64,000 bases of DNA from Verrucomicrobiota bacterium (GCA_016713365.1 JADJPG010000013.1:62001-126000), one strand, 5' to 3'; positions 52,850 to 62,526 are shown, counted from the first letter of the stretch. Notes: a model not told the origin generated them from the sequence alone. A program made the numbers and translations.

Positions 52850-54232
52850 ATGGCGCTGAACTCTGAAGTGTTGGCCAAGCTGCGGTCCATCGTGGGACCG
52901 GAAAACGTTCTCACCTCGAAGGAAGATCTCATTCCCTATTCCTTCGACGGCACTGCGGCGCTCCAGCAAATGCCCGGCTGCGTCGTGTTCGCGCGGAACA
53001 AGGATCACGTCCGCAACGTCCTGCTACTCGCCAACGAAACGAAGACACCCGTCATCACCCGCGGCTCCGGCACCGGCCTGAGCGGCGGCAGCATTCCGGC
53101 GCAGGATTGCATCGTGCTCTGCACGGTGAAGATGAACGAGATTCTCGAAGTCGATCGCGCAAACCTCACGATGCTCGTCGAGCCGGGCGTAACGACGCTC
53201 CAGATCGCCGACGCCGCGACCGCCGTCGGACTGTTTTACCCGCCCGATCCAGGTTCGATGAAGATCTCGACCATCGGCGGAAACGTCGCCGAGAATTCCG
53301 GCGGTTTGCGCGGTCTCAAATACGGCATCACGCGCAACTACGTGATGGGCCTCGAAGTCATCCTGCCCGATGGCGAAGTGCTCTGGACCGGCAACAAGTG
53401 CGTGAAAGACGTCGCCGGTTACTCGTTGCGCGATCTGTTCGTCGGCAGCGAAGGCACACTCGGCGTCATCACCAAGGTATTGCTCCGGCTCATCCCGAAA
53501 CCCGCCGCGAAGAAGACGATGGTCGCCACCTTCAACGCGATGGATCAGGCCGCGCAATGCGTGTCGGACATCATCGCCGCGCAGATCATTCCTTGCACGC
53601 TGGAGTTCCTCGACCGCACCACGATTCATTGCGTCGAAGATTTTGCGAAGGTTGGCCTGCCGCTCGATTGCGAAGCGCTGCTCCTGATGGAAACCGATGG
53701 TCATCCCGTCGTGGTGAACGAGGAAGCGGCCAAGATGGAGGAGATCACGCGCAAGAACGGCGCGCTCGAAGTTCGCGTCGCGAAGGACGACGCCGAAGCC
53801 AACAAGCTCGCCACGGCCCGCCGCAGCGCGTTCAGCGCATTGGCTCGCGTGTCGCCGACCACCATTCTCGAAGACGCCACCGTGCCCCGCAGCGAACTGG
53901 CGAAGATGATTCGGTTCGTCGAAGCCGTCGCCAAGAAACACAAGCTGCGCATCGGGACGTTCGGTCACATGGGCGATGGCAATCTGCACCCGACCTTCCT
54001 CACCGACGAACGCAAGAAGGACGAAATGCAGCGCGTCCATCACGCGTTTGAGGAGATTTTCGAGGAAGCCATCCGCCTCGGCGGCACCATCACCGGCGAG
54101 CACGGCATCGGCTTGGCGAAAAAGGATTTTCTCCCGAAGTTCGCCGGCAACGCCCAGATGCGCGTGATGCGCGAACTGCGCCGCGCGCTCGATCCGAACG
54201 GCATTTTGAATCCGGGCAAGATGTTCGATTGA
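52850..54232 (+). CDS. glcD: FAD-linked oxidase, glycolate oxidase GlcD type
   Basis: The 460-residue protein has the PCMH-type FAD domain (VITRGSGTGLSGGSIP, MKISTIGGNVAENSGGLRGLKYGITRNYVMGLEVILPDGEV, SEGTLGVITKVLLRLIP) and the GlcD C-terminal domain (GTFGHMGDGNLHPTF, TGEHGIGLAKKDFLPKF, ALDPNGILNPGKMF). It oxidises a 2-hydroxy acid such as glycolate or D-lactate and usually works with GlcE and an iron-sulfur GlcF, neither of which is next to it. It could be a single-subunit D-lactate dehydrogenase-like enzyme. ATG at 52850 is the natural start. Confidence 0.88.
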   Translation: MALNSEVLAKLRSIVGPENVLTSKEDLIPYSFDGTAALQQMPGCVVFARNKDHVRNVLLLANETKTPVITRGSGTGLSGGSIPAQDCIVLCTVKMNEILEVDRANLTMLVEPGVTTLQIADAATAVGLFYPPDPGSMKISTIGGNVAENSGGLRGLKYGITRNYVMGLEVILPDGEVLWTGNKCVKDVAGYSLRDLFVGSEGTLGVITKVLLRLIPKPAAKKTMVATFNAMDQAAQCVSDIIAAQIIPCTLEFLDRTTIHCVEDFAKVGLPLDCEALLLMETDGHPVVVNEEAAKMEEITRKNGALEVRVAKDDAEANKLATARRSAFSALARVSPTTILEDATVPRSELAKMIRFVEAVAKKHKLRIGTFGHMGDGNLHPTFLTDERKKDEMQRVHHAFEEIFEEAIRLGGTITGEHGIGLAKKDFLPKFAGNAQMRVMRELRRALDPNGILNPGKMFD

Positions 54233-54262
54233 CCCATTCGCGACTCTCAACTCTCTTGTAGC

Positions 54263-54778
54263 ATGGAACTGCACAAGCCCACCAAGGACGAACGCGACTT
54301 CGTGCAAGTCGTGAAGTTTTCCACGGCGCTCGGGCTGGGGTTGATGGCGGCGTTTCTCTATTCGCTCAAGCAGGTGCATCCGAACATCGTGCTCGAATTC
54401 GGCTTCGGCACCGTGCTGGCATTTCTCGTCACCGCGGTGTTCTCCTGGCTGTTCTGCAATGTTCTCTTCAAAGGCGAATTTGACGAAGGTGACAGTGCCC
54501 AGGCCACCGCGTTGAAGAAGCGGCGCGTCACGCGTTGGGTCATCTTCTTCATCGTCGTTTCCAGCCTCCTCACCGCCGGCGCGTTTCTCTATTCGTTGAA
54601 GGATCTCGCCACCGACAGCCGGCGCGATGTGATTCAGGGCGCGGGCTTCGCCGTATTCGTGCTCTCCATCGGCGGGTTCTTCATTCACAAGTCGGTCCGC
54701 TTCTTTGAGGAACAGGATCGCATCAACATGGAGCTCGCCCGTGAACGTGAGGAAGAAGAGCGCGACGACCTCAAATAG
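54263..54778 (+). CDS. Membrane protein of unknown function
   Basis: The 171-residue protein has four predicted membrane helices (about residues 18-36, 43-66, 90-112, 128-147), a charged N-terminus (HKPTKDERDF) and a charged helical tail (RFFEEQDRINMELAREREEEERD). No domain is recognised. It lies 30 bases after glcD on the same strand, so it may share its transcript. It could assist membrane attachment of the flavoprotein, but this is only inference from position. Confidence 0.7.
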   Translation: MELHKPTKDERDFVQVVKFSTALGLGLMAAFLYSLKQVHPNIVLEFGFGTVLAFLVTAVFSWLFCNVLFKGEFDEGDSAQATALKKRRVTRWVIFFIVVSSLLTAGAFLYSLKDLATDSRRDVIQGAGFAVFVLSIGGFFIHKSVRFFEEQDRINMELAREREEEERDDLK

Positions 54779-54855
54779 CACGGAGCCCGAACCGCGACCA
54801 AAGCTCCACGTCGCGCCCGTGAAGAAACGGACCGGCGCCGCCATCGAATAATCTC

Positions 54856-57800
54856 ATGACCTTCCGCTCCATCGGCCTCGCGCTCGGCGTTCTCACCCTC
54901 GCCGTGGTCCGCGCCGCGGAGCCCGACGTCGACCCGGCAGAGTTGCCCCGCATTCCCGCCACGCCGCCCGAACGCGCCCTCTCCACCTTCTCCCTGAAGC
55001 CCGGCCTGCGCCTCGATCTCGTCGCCGCCGAACCCCTCGTCGTTGATCCCATCGCGATGAGCTTCGACGAGAACGGTCGCCTCTACGTCATCGAGATGCG
55101 CGATTACTCCGAACGCCGGCCGGAGCGCCTCGGACGCGTCCGACTCCTCGAAGACACCGATGGCGACGGGCGCTTCGATCAAAGCAGTGTTTTCGCGGAC
55201 GAGCTGCCATGGCCGACGGCTGTGGTTTGCTGGGACGGCGGTGTGTTCGTCGGTGCCACGCCGGACATTCTCTACTTCAAGGACTCCAACCGCGACGGCG
55301 TGGCTGACGTGCGAGAACTCATCTTCAGCGGCTTCGCCAGCGACTACGCGCCCTACGCCACGAACAAGCTGAACGTTCAGGCGATGATGAACTCGTTCCA
55401 CTGGACGCTCGACAATCGCATCCACGGGGCGAGTGGCGGCAGCGGTGGCAAAGTACGCCGGCTCGACTCACCCTTCACCCGCGAATGGCGTCAGCGCGCG
55501 GGCATCCAGGCCTCCGCGGTTCCACAAGCTCCTCCACCAGTCGACGTGCGCGGGAAAGATTTCTCCTTCGATCCGCGCACACTGGAATTCCGCACGGAAA
55601 GCGGCGGCGCGCAGCATGGGATGAGCTTCGATGACTTCGGTAGAAAATTCGTCTGCTCGAACAGCGATCACATCCAGCAAGTGCTCTACGAGGATCGTTA
55701 CCTCGGTCCGAACACGTGGTTCACTCCACCGCCGCCGCGCGTCAGCATCGCCGCCGATGGCCCCGCCGCGCCTGTCTTTCGCCGCAGCCCCGATGAACCA
55801 TGGCGCGTGATTCGGACCAAATGGCGCGTGTCCGGCGCTGTCCCCGGCATTATCGAAGGCGGTGGTCGGCCGAGCGGTTACTTCACGGGCGCGACCGGCG
55901 CGACCATCTACCGCGGCGACGCTCTCGGTGAGGAATATGTCGGCGACGCGTTCATCGCAGACTGCGGCAGCAATCTCGTTCACCGGAAGAAACTCCGCTC
56001 CAGCACGAACAGCCTCGCGCTCATCGCCGAACGCGATCCGTCCGAGCAATCCGTCGAGTTCCTTGCCAGCACCGACAACTGGTTCCGCCCTGTGCAGTTC
56101 GCGAACGCACCCGACGGCGCGCTCTACATCGCCGACATGTATCGCGAAGTGATCGAGCATCCGTGGTCGCTCCCGGAATCGATCAAGAAACATCTCGACC
56201 TCAACAGCGGCAGCGACCGCGGCCGCATCTACCGCATCGTCCGTGAAAATCACCAGCAACGCCCGCTTCCGCGCTTGAGCTTGCTGAGCGCCGTCGAACT
56301 CGTGCCATTCCTCGAACATCCCAATGGCTGGCACCGCGACACCGCCGCACGACTGCTGTATCAGCGTCAGGATCCGTCGGCGATTCCGGCACTGCAGGAG
56401 CTCGCCGTTTCAGGAAGCGGCCTGGGCCGGATGCACGCGTTGTATGTCTTGAGTGGGCTCGTTGCGCTGCGAGAGAATCTCGTCACCCATTCGCTCGGGT
56501 CCACCTTTCCCCAGCTTCAACGTCATGCTCTCCGCCTCTCGGAAGCCTTCGCCGCTGCGCCTTCCGAGACTCTCGTCGCCGCACTCCGCAATCTCGCCAC
56601 GAGCAGGAACAACGATGCTGAGTCACTTTCGGTCGACTTCCAGCTGGCCTGGACGCTCGGTCGCGTTCGCCCAACGGATCGCGACACCATCGCCGATCAG
56701 TTTCTCGGCCGGTTGTATCGGGAGGGACATCCTGGCGTTCGGCAAACGGGCGGCAGCAGCGAACCGTCCTCGTGGTTCCATCCGGCGCTCATGAACTCGC
56801 TCGGCAACGATCCGGTCGACGTCCTCCGGCGCACCATCACTCGTTCCGGCCCGACCTTGCCGCTTCCACCGCTGGCCGGGAATCAGCCCACCCGCATGCC
56901 GCAACTTCCCACCGTACGCCGCCTGCTGGGCTACGAAGAACAACGAGCGATCGTCGCAAAGTTCGCCCGACTCGTCGGCACGCGAAACGTATCGAATGAA
57001 GTGCGCCGCGCGCTTGCCGAACTGGAAAAAACTCCTGCCAACAGGGGCCGCGCTGGGAATAATCTCAGCCTGCGCGTCGGCTTCGAATACCTCGCGAGCC
57101 TGGCGGAAGGGCTGGAAGAAAGCGGTGGCGCCGTCTCTCGCCACCTCGGCAGTGTAAATCTGACTAACCTTCTGCGCGAGGCCCGGCGGGTGGCGTTGGA
57201 CAGCAAATCTCCCGGCACTCCAGACCGTCCGCTCGCGCTGCGCGCCCTCGCTTCACTGCCGGAATCCACCGATCGCACCAACCTGATCGCCTTGGTCACC
57301 TCGGCAGCGGAGATTTCGGACATTCGTCTCGCAGCGCTCGCCTCACTAAATCGTCCGGCCTTTGCCGACACCGCGCGCGACATCGTGACGCGCTGGGCGC
57401 AGCTCCTCCCCGCACAACGAACCCTGATCATCGAGACCTTCCTCAAGCGCGCGGATCGCACCCGCGCGTTGCTCTCCGGCATCGAGAGCGGCGTGGTTCG
57501 TGCCAATGAATTCTCCATCGCGCAGCAAACTGCGCTTCGCTCGCATCGCGATGCGGCAATTCGCGAGCAAGCGATCGCGTTGCTGGGCAAAGCAGCCTCC
57601 GGTTCACGCGATCAAGCCGTCGAGAAGTTCCGCCCGGCGCTCAGTCTTGCGGGCTCGGCCGCGAATGGACAGAAGCTGTTCACCGCGCGCTGCGTCACCT
57701 GCCACAAGCTCGGCGGGGAAGGCCACGCGCTCGGCCCCGATCTCGCGAGCGTGCGTTCCAATGGAAAGGAGAAGCTGCTCACCAGCATCATCGATCCGAA

Positions 57801-58056
57801 CCGCGAAGTCGCGCCGGCCTTCGCCAGCTACGAGATCGAAACCAAGGACGGCGAGAACGTCACGGGCATTCTCGCCAGCGAATCCGCCAGCGCCGTCCTC
57901 CTGCGTCAGGCGGGCGGACTGCAGAAGGAACTGGCGCGCGCGAACATCGTTTCGCTTCGCAGCGAGGGACGCTCGTTGATGCCGGAAGGTTTGGAGGAAG
58001 GTCTCACCGCCCAGGAAATGGCAGACCTGCTCGAATACGTCCTCACCGCGAAGTAG
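54856..58056 (+). CDS. PVC-type membrane-bound dehydrogenase with C-terminal cytochrome c domain
   Basis: The 1066-residue protein has a signal peptide (RSIGLALGVLTLAVVRAAEP) followed by a six-bladed propeller of the PVC dehydrogenase family (LRLDLVAAEPLVVDPIAMSFDENGRLYVIEMRDY, LLEDTDGDGRFD, WPTAVVCWDGGVFVGATPDILYFKDSNRDG). Residues about 470-930 are HEAT-like helical repeats. The C-terminal domain carries one heme motif CVTCH at residues 946-950 and GPDLASVRSNGKEKLLTSIIDPNREVAPAFASYEI. Such proteins oxidise sugars or alcohols and pass electrons to the respiratory chain; the substrate is unknown. The protein is convergent with the sigma-54 regulator gene, 18 bases apart. Confidence 0.9.
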   Translation: MTFRSIGLALGVLTLAVVRAAEPDVDPAELPRIPATPPERALSTFSLKPGLRLDLVAAEPLVVDPIAMSFDENGRLYVIEMRDYSERRPERLGRVRLLEDTDGDGRFDQSSVFADELPWPTAVVCWDGGVFVGATPDILYFKDSNRDGVADVRELIFSGFASDYAPYATNKLNVQAMMNSFHWTLDNRIHGASGGSGGKVRRLDSPFTREWRQRAGIQASAVPQAPPPVDVRGKDFSFDPRTLEFRTESGGAQHGMSFDDFGRKFVCSNSDHIQQVLYEDRYLGPNTWFTPPPPRVSIAADGPAAPVFRRSPDEPWRVIRTKWRVSGAVPGIIEGGGRPSGYFTGATGATIYRGDALGEEYVGDAFIADCGSNLVHRKKLRSSTNSLALIAERDPSEQSVEFLASTDNWFRPVQFANAPDGALYIADMYREVIEHPWSLPESIKKHLDLNSGSDRGRIYRIVRENHQQRPLPRLSLLSAVELVPFLEHPNGWHRDTAARLLYQRQDPSAIPALQELAVSGSGLGRMHALYVLSGLVALRENLVTHSLGSTFPQLQRHALRLSEAFAAAPSETLVAALRNLATSRNNDAESLSVDFQLAWTLGRVRPTDRDTIADQFLGRLYREGHPGVRQTGGSSEPSSWFHPALMNSLGNDPVDVLRRTITRSGPTLPLPPLAGNQPTRMPQLPTVRRLLGYEEQRAIVAKFARLVGTRNVSNEVRRALAELEKTPANRGRAGNNLSLRVGFEYLASLAEGLEESGGAVSRHLGSVNLTNLLREARRVALDSKSPGTPDRPLALRALASLPESTDRTNLIALVTSAAEISDIRLAALASLNRPAFADTARDIVTRWAQLLPAQRTLIIETFLKRADRTRALLSGIESGVVRANEFSIAQQTALRSHRDAAIREQAIALLGKAASGSRDQAVEKFRPALSLAGSAANGQKLFTARCVTCHKLGGEGHALGPDLASVRSNGKEKLLTSIIDPNREVAPAFASYEIETKDGENVTGILASESASAVLLRQAGGLQKELARANIVSLRSEGRSLMPEGLEEGLTAQEMADLLEYVLTAK

Positions 58057-58074
58057 CACTTGCGGAAACCGATT

Positions 58075-59559
58075 TCAGGCTCCGCCCGTCTTCCGCATGT
58101 CGAGATAACGCTTCACGGTTCTTCGATCCAGATTCGCCCGACGCGCGACTTCTTCGATGGTCCGATGCCGCTGATGCAACAGTGTGCAATAACCGGCGAG
58201 CAATCCATCCGCGTCCAGCGTGCCGCGGTCCAGATCGGCCATGAGCTGACTGCGCAGATCCTGGGCAACTCCCGCCGTGTCGCCGGCATAGCGGCTGGTT
58301 AGCAGGATTCGTCTCACCGCTTGTTCCAGTTCGCGCACATTTCCAGGCCACGCGTAGTGCAGTCCGACGCTGGAGCGGAGCGAATCCATGACCAGCGCGA
58401 CGAGTTCCGGTGCCTCGCAACCAATCGTGCGCGTGACGAGATGGACCACCAGGAACTTCAACTCGGCCGGCGTTTCCTGAATGCGCTGCCGCAGCGACGG
58501 CACGGTGATGACGTCCGAACTGAGACTGTAAAAGAAGTCGTCGCGGAACAGTTTCTCACTTCGCAGCTGGTCAAGCGGCTGGTTCGTCGCCGCAATGACG
58601 CGTCCACGAAAACGCAGTTTCTCGTGACTACCGACAGGTGAAAACGTCCGCTCCTGCAGCACTTGCAGCAGCTTGATCTGCACGGGCGCGGAGACATCGC
58701 CGATCTCGTCGAGGAAGATCGCACCGTGCGGACTGCATCGCGCGAAGATGCCTTGATGCGCCTCCATGGCCCCGGTGAACGCGCCTTTCTTGTGCCCGAA
58801 CAGTTCCGACTCGATGAGCGTTTCCGGATACTGCGAGAGATTCAGGGAAACGAATCCGCGCGTGAAGCTCTCGGCAAAGCAGCCTTTGCGTTCCTCGAAC
58901 GGGATGAAGCCGCTGCGTCCGATGGCGGCGGCGGCGGTGCCTTTGCCGGTGCCGGTTTCGCCGAGCAGTAGCGTCGAGAAATCCTCCATGCGATTCCACA
59001 GGTAGCGATCGTACCAGCGGATGTCGTGCGTGAAGACGTTGTTCCAGAGATGCAGGCGGAAGGACTTCATGCACTCGCTCTCGCCGATGAGCCCTTGCAC
59101 GATGAAGTAGAACGCGCGGCGCACTTGATAAAAGATCGCCAGGAAGCGTCGCGCTTCGTCCGCCGAGAATCCACGTCGCGCGAGCAACGCCAGCACCTCG
59201 TCAGCGAACGCCACGCGAACCGGAGCGTCGCCGGCCTTCTCCTGCGCGATGATGAGTTCATCCAGCCGCTCGAAGTAGAGATGATACGCCTCGAAGAGAA
59301 ACGCGTTGCGCATCAGCTCGCGCTCCTCGCCCGCGAAACGACGCAGATCGGCCAGCCCATCCGCCGCGAGTTTCTCCACGCGCGCTGACACGGTTCGCTT
59401 CAAGAACGCCGCCCGCTCGGTCTCATCCTTAAAGGTCGTGCCGGCGATCTTCTGATCGACCTCCAGTCGCTGCGTGCTGAACGGATTCGTGAACGCCGCC
59501 GCGGCAACCCACTGGAAGAACTCACGGTCCGCTGGCGATAGCGAGGTTTTGGCTGGCAT
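58075..59559 (-). CDS. Sigma-54-dependent enhancer-binding regulator without receiver domain
   Basis: ATG at 59559 gives a 494-residue protein. Residues 1-190 are an alpha-helical domain (YFERLDELIIAQEKAG, RRFLAIFYQVRRAFYFIVQGL) that is neither receiver, GAF nor PAS. The AAA+ domain has Walker A GETGTGKGT at residue 200, the sigma-54 contact loop GAFTGA at 259-264, Walker B GAIFLDEIGDVS and VIAATNQPL. A Fis-type helix-turn-helix closes the protein (TIEEVARRANLDRRTVKRYLDM). It should activate RNA polymerase carrying sigma-54. It is divergent from the exported protein and VIT/VWA genes, and a -24/-12 element lies upstream of those genes, so they are the probable targets. The N-terminal helical domain is the probable signal input. 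Confidence 0.9.
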   Translation of the reverse strand: MPAKTSLSPADREFFQWVAAAAFTNPFSTQRLEVDQKIAGTTFKDETERAAFLKRTVSARVEKLAADGLADLRRFAGEERELMRNAFLFEAYHLYFERLDELIIAQEKAGDAPVRVAFADEVLALLARRGFSADEARRFLAIFYQVRRAFYFIVQGLIGESECMKSFRLHLWNNVFTHDIRWYDRYLWNRMEDFSTLLLGETGTGKGTAAAAIGRSGFIPFEERKGCFAESFTRGFVSLNLSQYPETLIESELFGHKKGAFTGAMEAHQGIFARCSPHGAIFLDEIGDVSAPVQIKLLQVLQERTFSPVGSHEKLRFRGRVIAATNQPLDQLRSEKLFRDDFFYSLSSDVITVPSLRQRIQETPAELKFLVVHLVTRTIGCEAPELVALVMDSLRSSVGLHYAWPGNVRELEQAVRRILLTSRYAGDTAGVAQDLRSQLMADLDRGTLDADGLLAGYCTLLHQRHRTIEEVARRANLDRRTVKRYLDMRKTGGA

Positions 59560-59683
59560 GCAGAAAATGATAACGCGATTAGCATTTACTGTCCATACAG
59601 CAGCACGGAAAGGACGGTGAAGATTCAGCGATAACAGCTTCATTCAACTTCATTGCAACGAGTTACACCCACCCAAACCGTTG

Positions 59684-59698
59684 TGGCATCCCGGCTGC
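59684..59698 (+). promoter_or_regulatory. Sigma-54 (-24/-12) promoter of the VIT/VWA-rhombosortase gene set
   Basis: TGGCATC (59684-59690), CCGG, CTGC (59695-59698). The -24 GG and -12 GC are separated by the required ten bases, and the consensus TGGCAyr-N4-TTGCw is met at all but a few positions. The element points at the ATG 38 bases downstream (59736), and the divergent gene encodes a sigma-54 activator. A small palindrome, CTGTCCATACAG (59589-59600), about 85 bases upstream, may be an activator site. Confidence 0.65.
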
Positions 59699-59735
59699 GA
59701 AAGGGAGCGGCGTGAACGAAAACGAACTCCGAACT

Positions 59736-60266
59736 ATGAAGACAAAACTAATCCTCCCGACATTTCTCAAAGCCACGGTGCTGGGCGTCGCTCTCGCCAC
59801 CCTCACCCCCACAGTCCGCGCGCAGTCCAACGTCACCGAACGCGTCGGCATCTACGATTCGCGCGCGGTCGCTGTGGCCTACGCTGGTTCGAGTTTCCAG
59901 CAGGCGAAGATGAGCGACCTCGCCCGGCAACAGAAGGAAGCGAAAGCAGCCGGCGACAAGAAGGCGATTGCTCGAATCGAAGCCGAAGGACGCGCGTGGC
60001 AGGCGCAGCTGCACCAGCAAGGCTTCAGCACGGCACCCGTGGACGATTTGCTGGCGCACATCTCGAACGAGCTTCCGAAGATCCGCACCGAGGCCGGCGT
60101 CACCCAGCTCATCTCCAAGTGGAACAAACCCGAACTCCAGAAGCACGCGAGCGCTGAGAAGATCGACGTCACGATGAAACTCGTGGACGCATTTCATCCG
60201 AGCGAACGCCAGCGTCAGCACGCCATCGAGATTCAGAAGAAGAAGCCCGCGAAACTGGAGAAGTAA
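59736..60266 (+). CDS. Small exported protein of unknown function
   Basis: ATG at 59736 gives 176 residues with a signal peptide (FLKATVLGVALATLTPTVRA). The mature protein is helical and charged: VGIYDSRAVAVAYAGSSFQQAKM, LARQQKEAKAAGDKKAIARIEAEG, FSTAPVDDLLAHISNELPKI and VTMKLVDAFHPSERQRQHA. I do not recognise a named domain. It is the first gene behind the sigma-54 promoter and is followed after 63 bases by the VIT/VWA gene, so it probably belongs to the same envelope function, perhaps as a periplasmic partner. Confidence 0.75.
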   Translation: MKTKLILPTFLKATVLGVALATLTPTVRAQSNVTERVGIYDSRAVAVAYAGSSFQQAKMSDLARQQKEAKAAGDKKAIARIEAEGRAWQAQLHQQGFSTAPVDDLLAHISNELPKIRTEAGVTQLISKWNKPELQKHASAEKIDVTMKLVDAFHPSERQRQHAIEIQKKKPAKLEK

Positions 60267-60329
60267 TCCACACACCACCCGCAGAACGCATTTCCTCCTC
60301 ACCGACTAAAACCTCGAAATCCAAAACCT

Positions 60330-62438
60330 ATGAAATCGCACCTCAACCGTTGCCTCGGCCTGCTGCTGGCCGCTGCGACGTTCGTTACCATCAACAGCAG
60401 TCCCAACACCGAAGCCGCCGGTTTGCTCATCGCAGACGGCGGACTCGGCGGCGTGCTCGAAATCAAGGAGCACGATGTGAAAGTTACCATCAACAACGGC
60501 GTGGCCGTAACCAAGGTCACGCAGATCTTCAAGAACACCGAACAGCGCCAGGTCGAAGCGCTCTACACGTTCCCGGTGCCGAAAGGGGCGTCGGTCGCGA
60601 ACTTCAGCATGTGGATCAACGGCAAGGAAATGGTCGGCGAAGTCGTCGAGAAACAGCGCGCCCGCGAGATCTACAATTCCTACAAGGCCGTGCGACGTGA
60701 TCCTGGCCTGCTGGAGCAGGTCGATTATCGCACGTTCGAGATGCGCATCTTCCCCATCGCGGCGGGCGCGGATCAGAAGGTCGAGATCACCTACTATCAG
60801 GAACTCGATTTCGACCATGACTGGGCGACCTACGTGTATCCGCTGGCCACCGCCACGCGGAAGGACGTGGACACGCGCACCACGGGCAAGTTCGCCTTCG
60901 CGCTCGACACGAAGTCGGCCGTGCCCATCGCCGCGCTCGAAAGCCCCAGTCATGGCAACGCCTTCGTCGTCGCGAAACATTCCGACGATTACTGGCAGGC
61001 GAGCCTCGAAACGCGCGGTGGCAGTCTCGCCCGCGACATTGTCATCGCCTACCACACGTCACGCCCACAGACAGGCATTGACCTCATCACCTCGAAGCAG
61101 AGCAACGAAGACGGATTCTTCTGCCTCACGCTGACCGCCGGCGAAGATCTCGCGAAGCTCGACGACGGCATGGACTACGTCTTCCTGCTCGATGTCTCCG
61201 GCAGCATGGCGGACGACGGCAAGCTGCTGCTCTCGAAGGACAGCATCGGCGCATTCATCAACGAGCTCGGCGATAAGGATCGTTTCGATGTCATGACCTT
61301 CAACGTGCAGCCGTATCTCGCGTTCAACAAACTTCGCACCGCCGATGCACAGGCGCGTCAGGACGCCACCGCGTTCCTCGCGTCGCAACAAGCTCGCGGC
61401 GGCACCGTGCTCAATCCCGCGCTCACCACCGCCTACAAATACGCCGACGCCGATCGTCCGCTGAACGTCGTCATCCTCAGCGACGGCATGACCGAGGCGC
61501 AGGAACGCGCGACGTTGCTCCAACTCATCGGCCAGCGTCCGCGCAGCGCGAAGGTCTTCTGCATCGGCGTCGGCAACGACGTGAACAAACCGCTGCTCGA
61601 ACAACTCGCGCAGGACGCTGGCGGCCTCGCGGCGTTCATTTCGCATGGCGACAATTTCACCCGCCAGGCGCAGGCGTTCCGTCGCAAGCTCACCCGCCCG
61701 GCCGCGACCGATCTGCAACTCGATTTCGGCGGGCTGAAAGTTTACGACGTCGAGCCGCGCGTTCTGCCGAACCTCTATCACGGTTCGCCGATTCGTGTTT
61801 ACGGACGCTACGCCGGCGGCGGCGAGGCGCAGGTCGCGTTGCGCGGTAGTATCCGCGGCGTGGAGCTGAAGAAGTCCGCGAGGCTGGAGTTCCCGAAGCA
61901 GGACGCGACAAATCCCGAGATCGATCGCATGTGGGCCTCGCATCGCATCGATGGCCTGCTCAAGCAGGCCGACCGCAGCGGCTCCCGCGCGAGCGTGACG
62001 GATGAAGTCATCAAGCTCGGCGAAGGTTATTCCATCGTCACCGAATACACGTCGTTCCTCGTACTCGAGAACGACGGCGAGTACCAGCGCTGGAAGATCG
62101 ATCGCCGCAACGCCTCGCGCATGGAACGCGACCGCCGCGCGCACGACCAGACGCGCATCGACCTGGAAAAGATTCGCAACAAAGCCGTCGCCGGACTCGG
62201 CCCGCAGCAGGAGATCCAGCTCGCGTCGGCAAAACCGATGGTGCCTTCGAGCGTGAACGCTCCGGCGACACCTCGCCAGGCTCCGGCCAGCAATCCTTCG
62301 TCTGCGCCGAGCGCCGCGCCGCAGAACAAACAGAGCTTTGACCTGGGCTTGGGTGGTGGAGGCGGTTCCGGTCCCGTGGGCCCGTTGTTCGTCGGCGTGC
62401 TGCTCCTGCTGCGCCGCCTGCGCAACCAACGCGCCTGA
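60330..62438 (+). CDS. VIT/VWA domain surface protein with GlyGly-CTERM sorting tail
   Basis: The 702-residue protein has a signal peptide (CLGLLLAAATFVTINSS), then an inter-alpha-trypsin-inhibitor (VIT) domain at about 45-170 (VKVTINNGVAVTKVTQIFKNTEQRQVEALYTFPVPKGASVANFSMWINGKEMVGEVVEK), and a von Willebrand A domain with the MIDAS motif D288-V-S-G-S. The C-terminal 30 residues have a run of five Gly, then SGPVGP, a short membrane helix (LFVGVLLLL) and an Arg-rich end (RRLRNQRA). That is the GlyGly-CTERM form recognised by rhombosortases, and a rhombosortase gene follows. Similar VIT/VWA proteins in marine Proteobacteria are instead targets of a sortase. It should be cut and attached at the cell surface, perhaps for adhesion. 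Confidence 0.88.
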   Translation: MKSHLNRCLGLLLAAATFVTINSSPNTEAAGLLIADGGLGGVLEIKEHDVKVTINNGVAVTKVTQIFKNTEQRQVEALYTFPVPKGASVANFSMWINGKEMVGEVVEKQRAREIYNSYKAVRRDPGLLEQVDYRTFEMRIFPIAAGADQKVEITYYQELDFDHDWATYVYPLATATRKDVDTRTTGKFAFALDTKSAVPIAALESPSHGNAFVVAKHSDDYWQASLETRGGSLARDIVIAYHTSRPQTGIDLITSKQSNEDGFFCLTLTAGEDLAKLDDGMDYVFLLDVSGSMADDGKLLLSKDSIGAFINELGDKDRFDVMTFNVQPYLAFNKLRTADAQARQDATAFLASQQARGGTVLNPALTTAYKYADADRPLNVVILSDGMTEAQERATLLQLIGQRPRSAKVFCIGVGNDVNKPLLEQLAQDAGGLAAFISHGDNFTRQAQAFRRKLTRPAATDLQLDFGGLKVYDVEPRVLPNLYHGSPIRVYGRYAGGGEAQVALRGSIRGVELKKSARLEFPKQDATNPEIDRMWASHRIDGLLKQADRSGSRASVTDEVIKLGEGYSIVTEYTSFLVLENDGEYQRWKIDRRNASRMERDRRAHDQTRIDLEKIRNKAVAGLGPQQEIQLASAKPMVPSSVNAPATPRQAPASNPSSAPSAAPQNKQSFDLGLGGGGGSGPVGPLFVGVLLLLRRLRNQRA

Positions 62439-62451
62439 CCGGAAACAAACC

Positions 62452-62485
62452 AGCGGGATGGCGGAGTGAACGCCGCCATCCCGCT
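62452..62485 (+). terminator. Perfect 13-bp hairpin between VIT/VWA and rhombosortase genes
   Basis: AGCGGGATGGCGG (62452-62464), an eight-base loop, and its exact inverse (62473-62485). No T-run follows. It could be a partial terminator or a 3' stabiliser that gives more substrate message than protease message; the rhombosortase gene starts 41 bases later with its own GGAG ribosome-binding site (62517-62520). Confidence 0.6.
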
Positions 62486-62526
62486 GAACCATTTCTCAGA
62501 GCCACAACAAAGCACTGGAGCCACAG

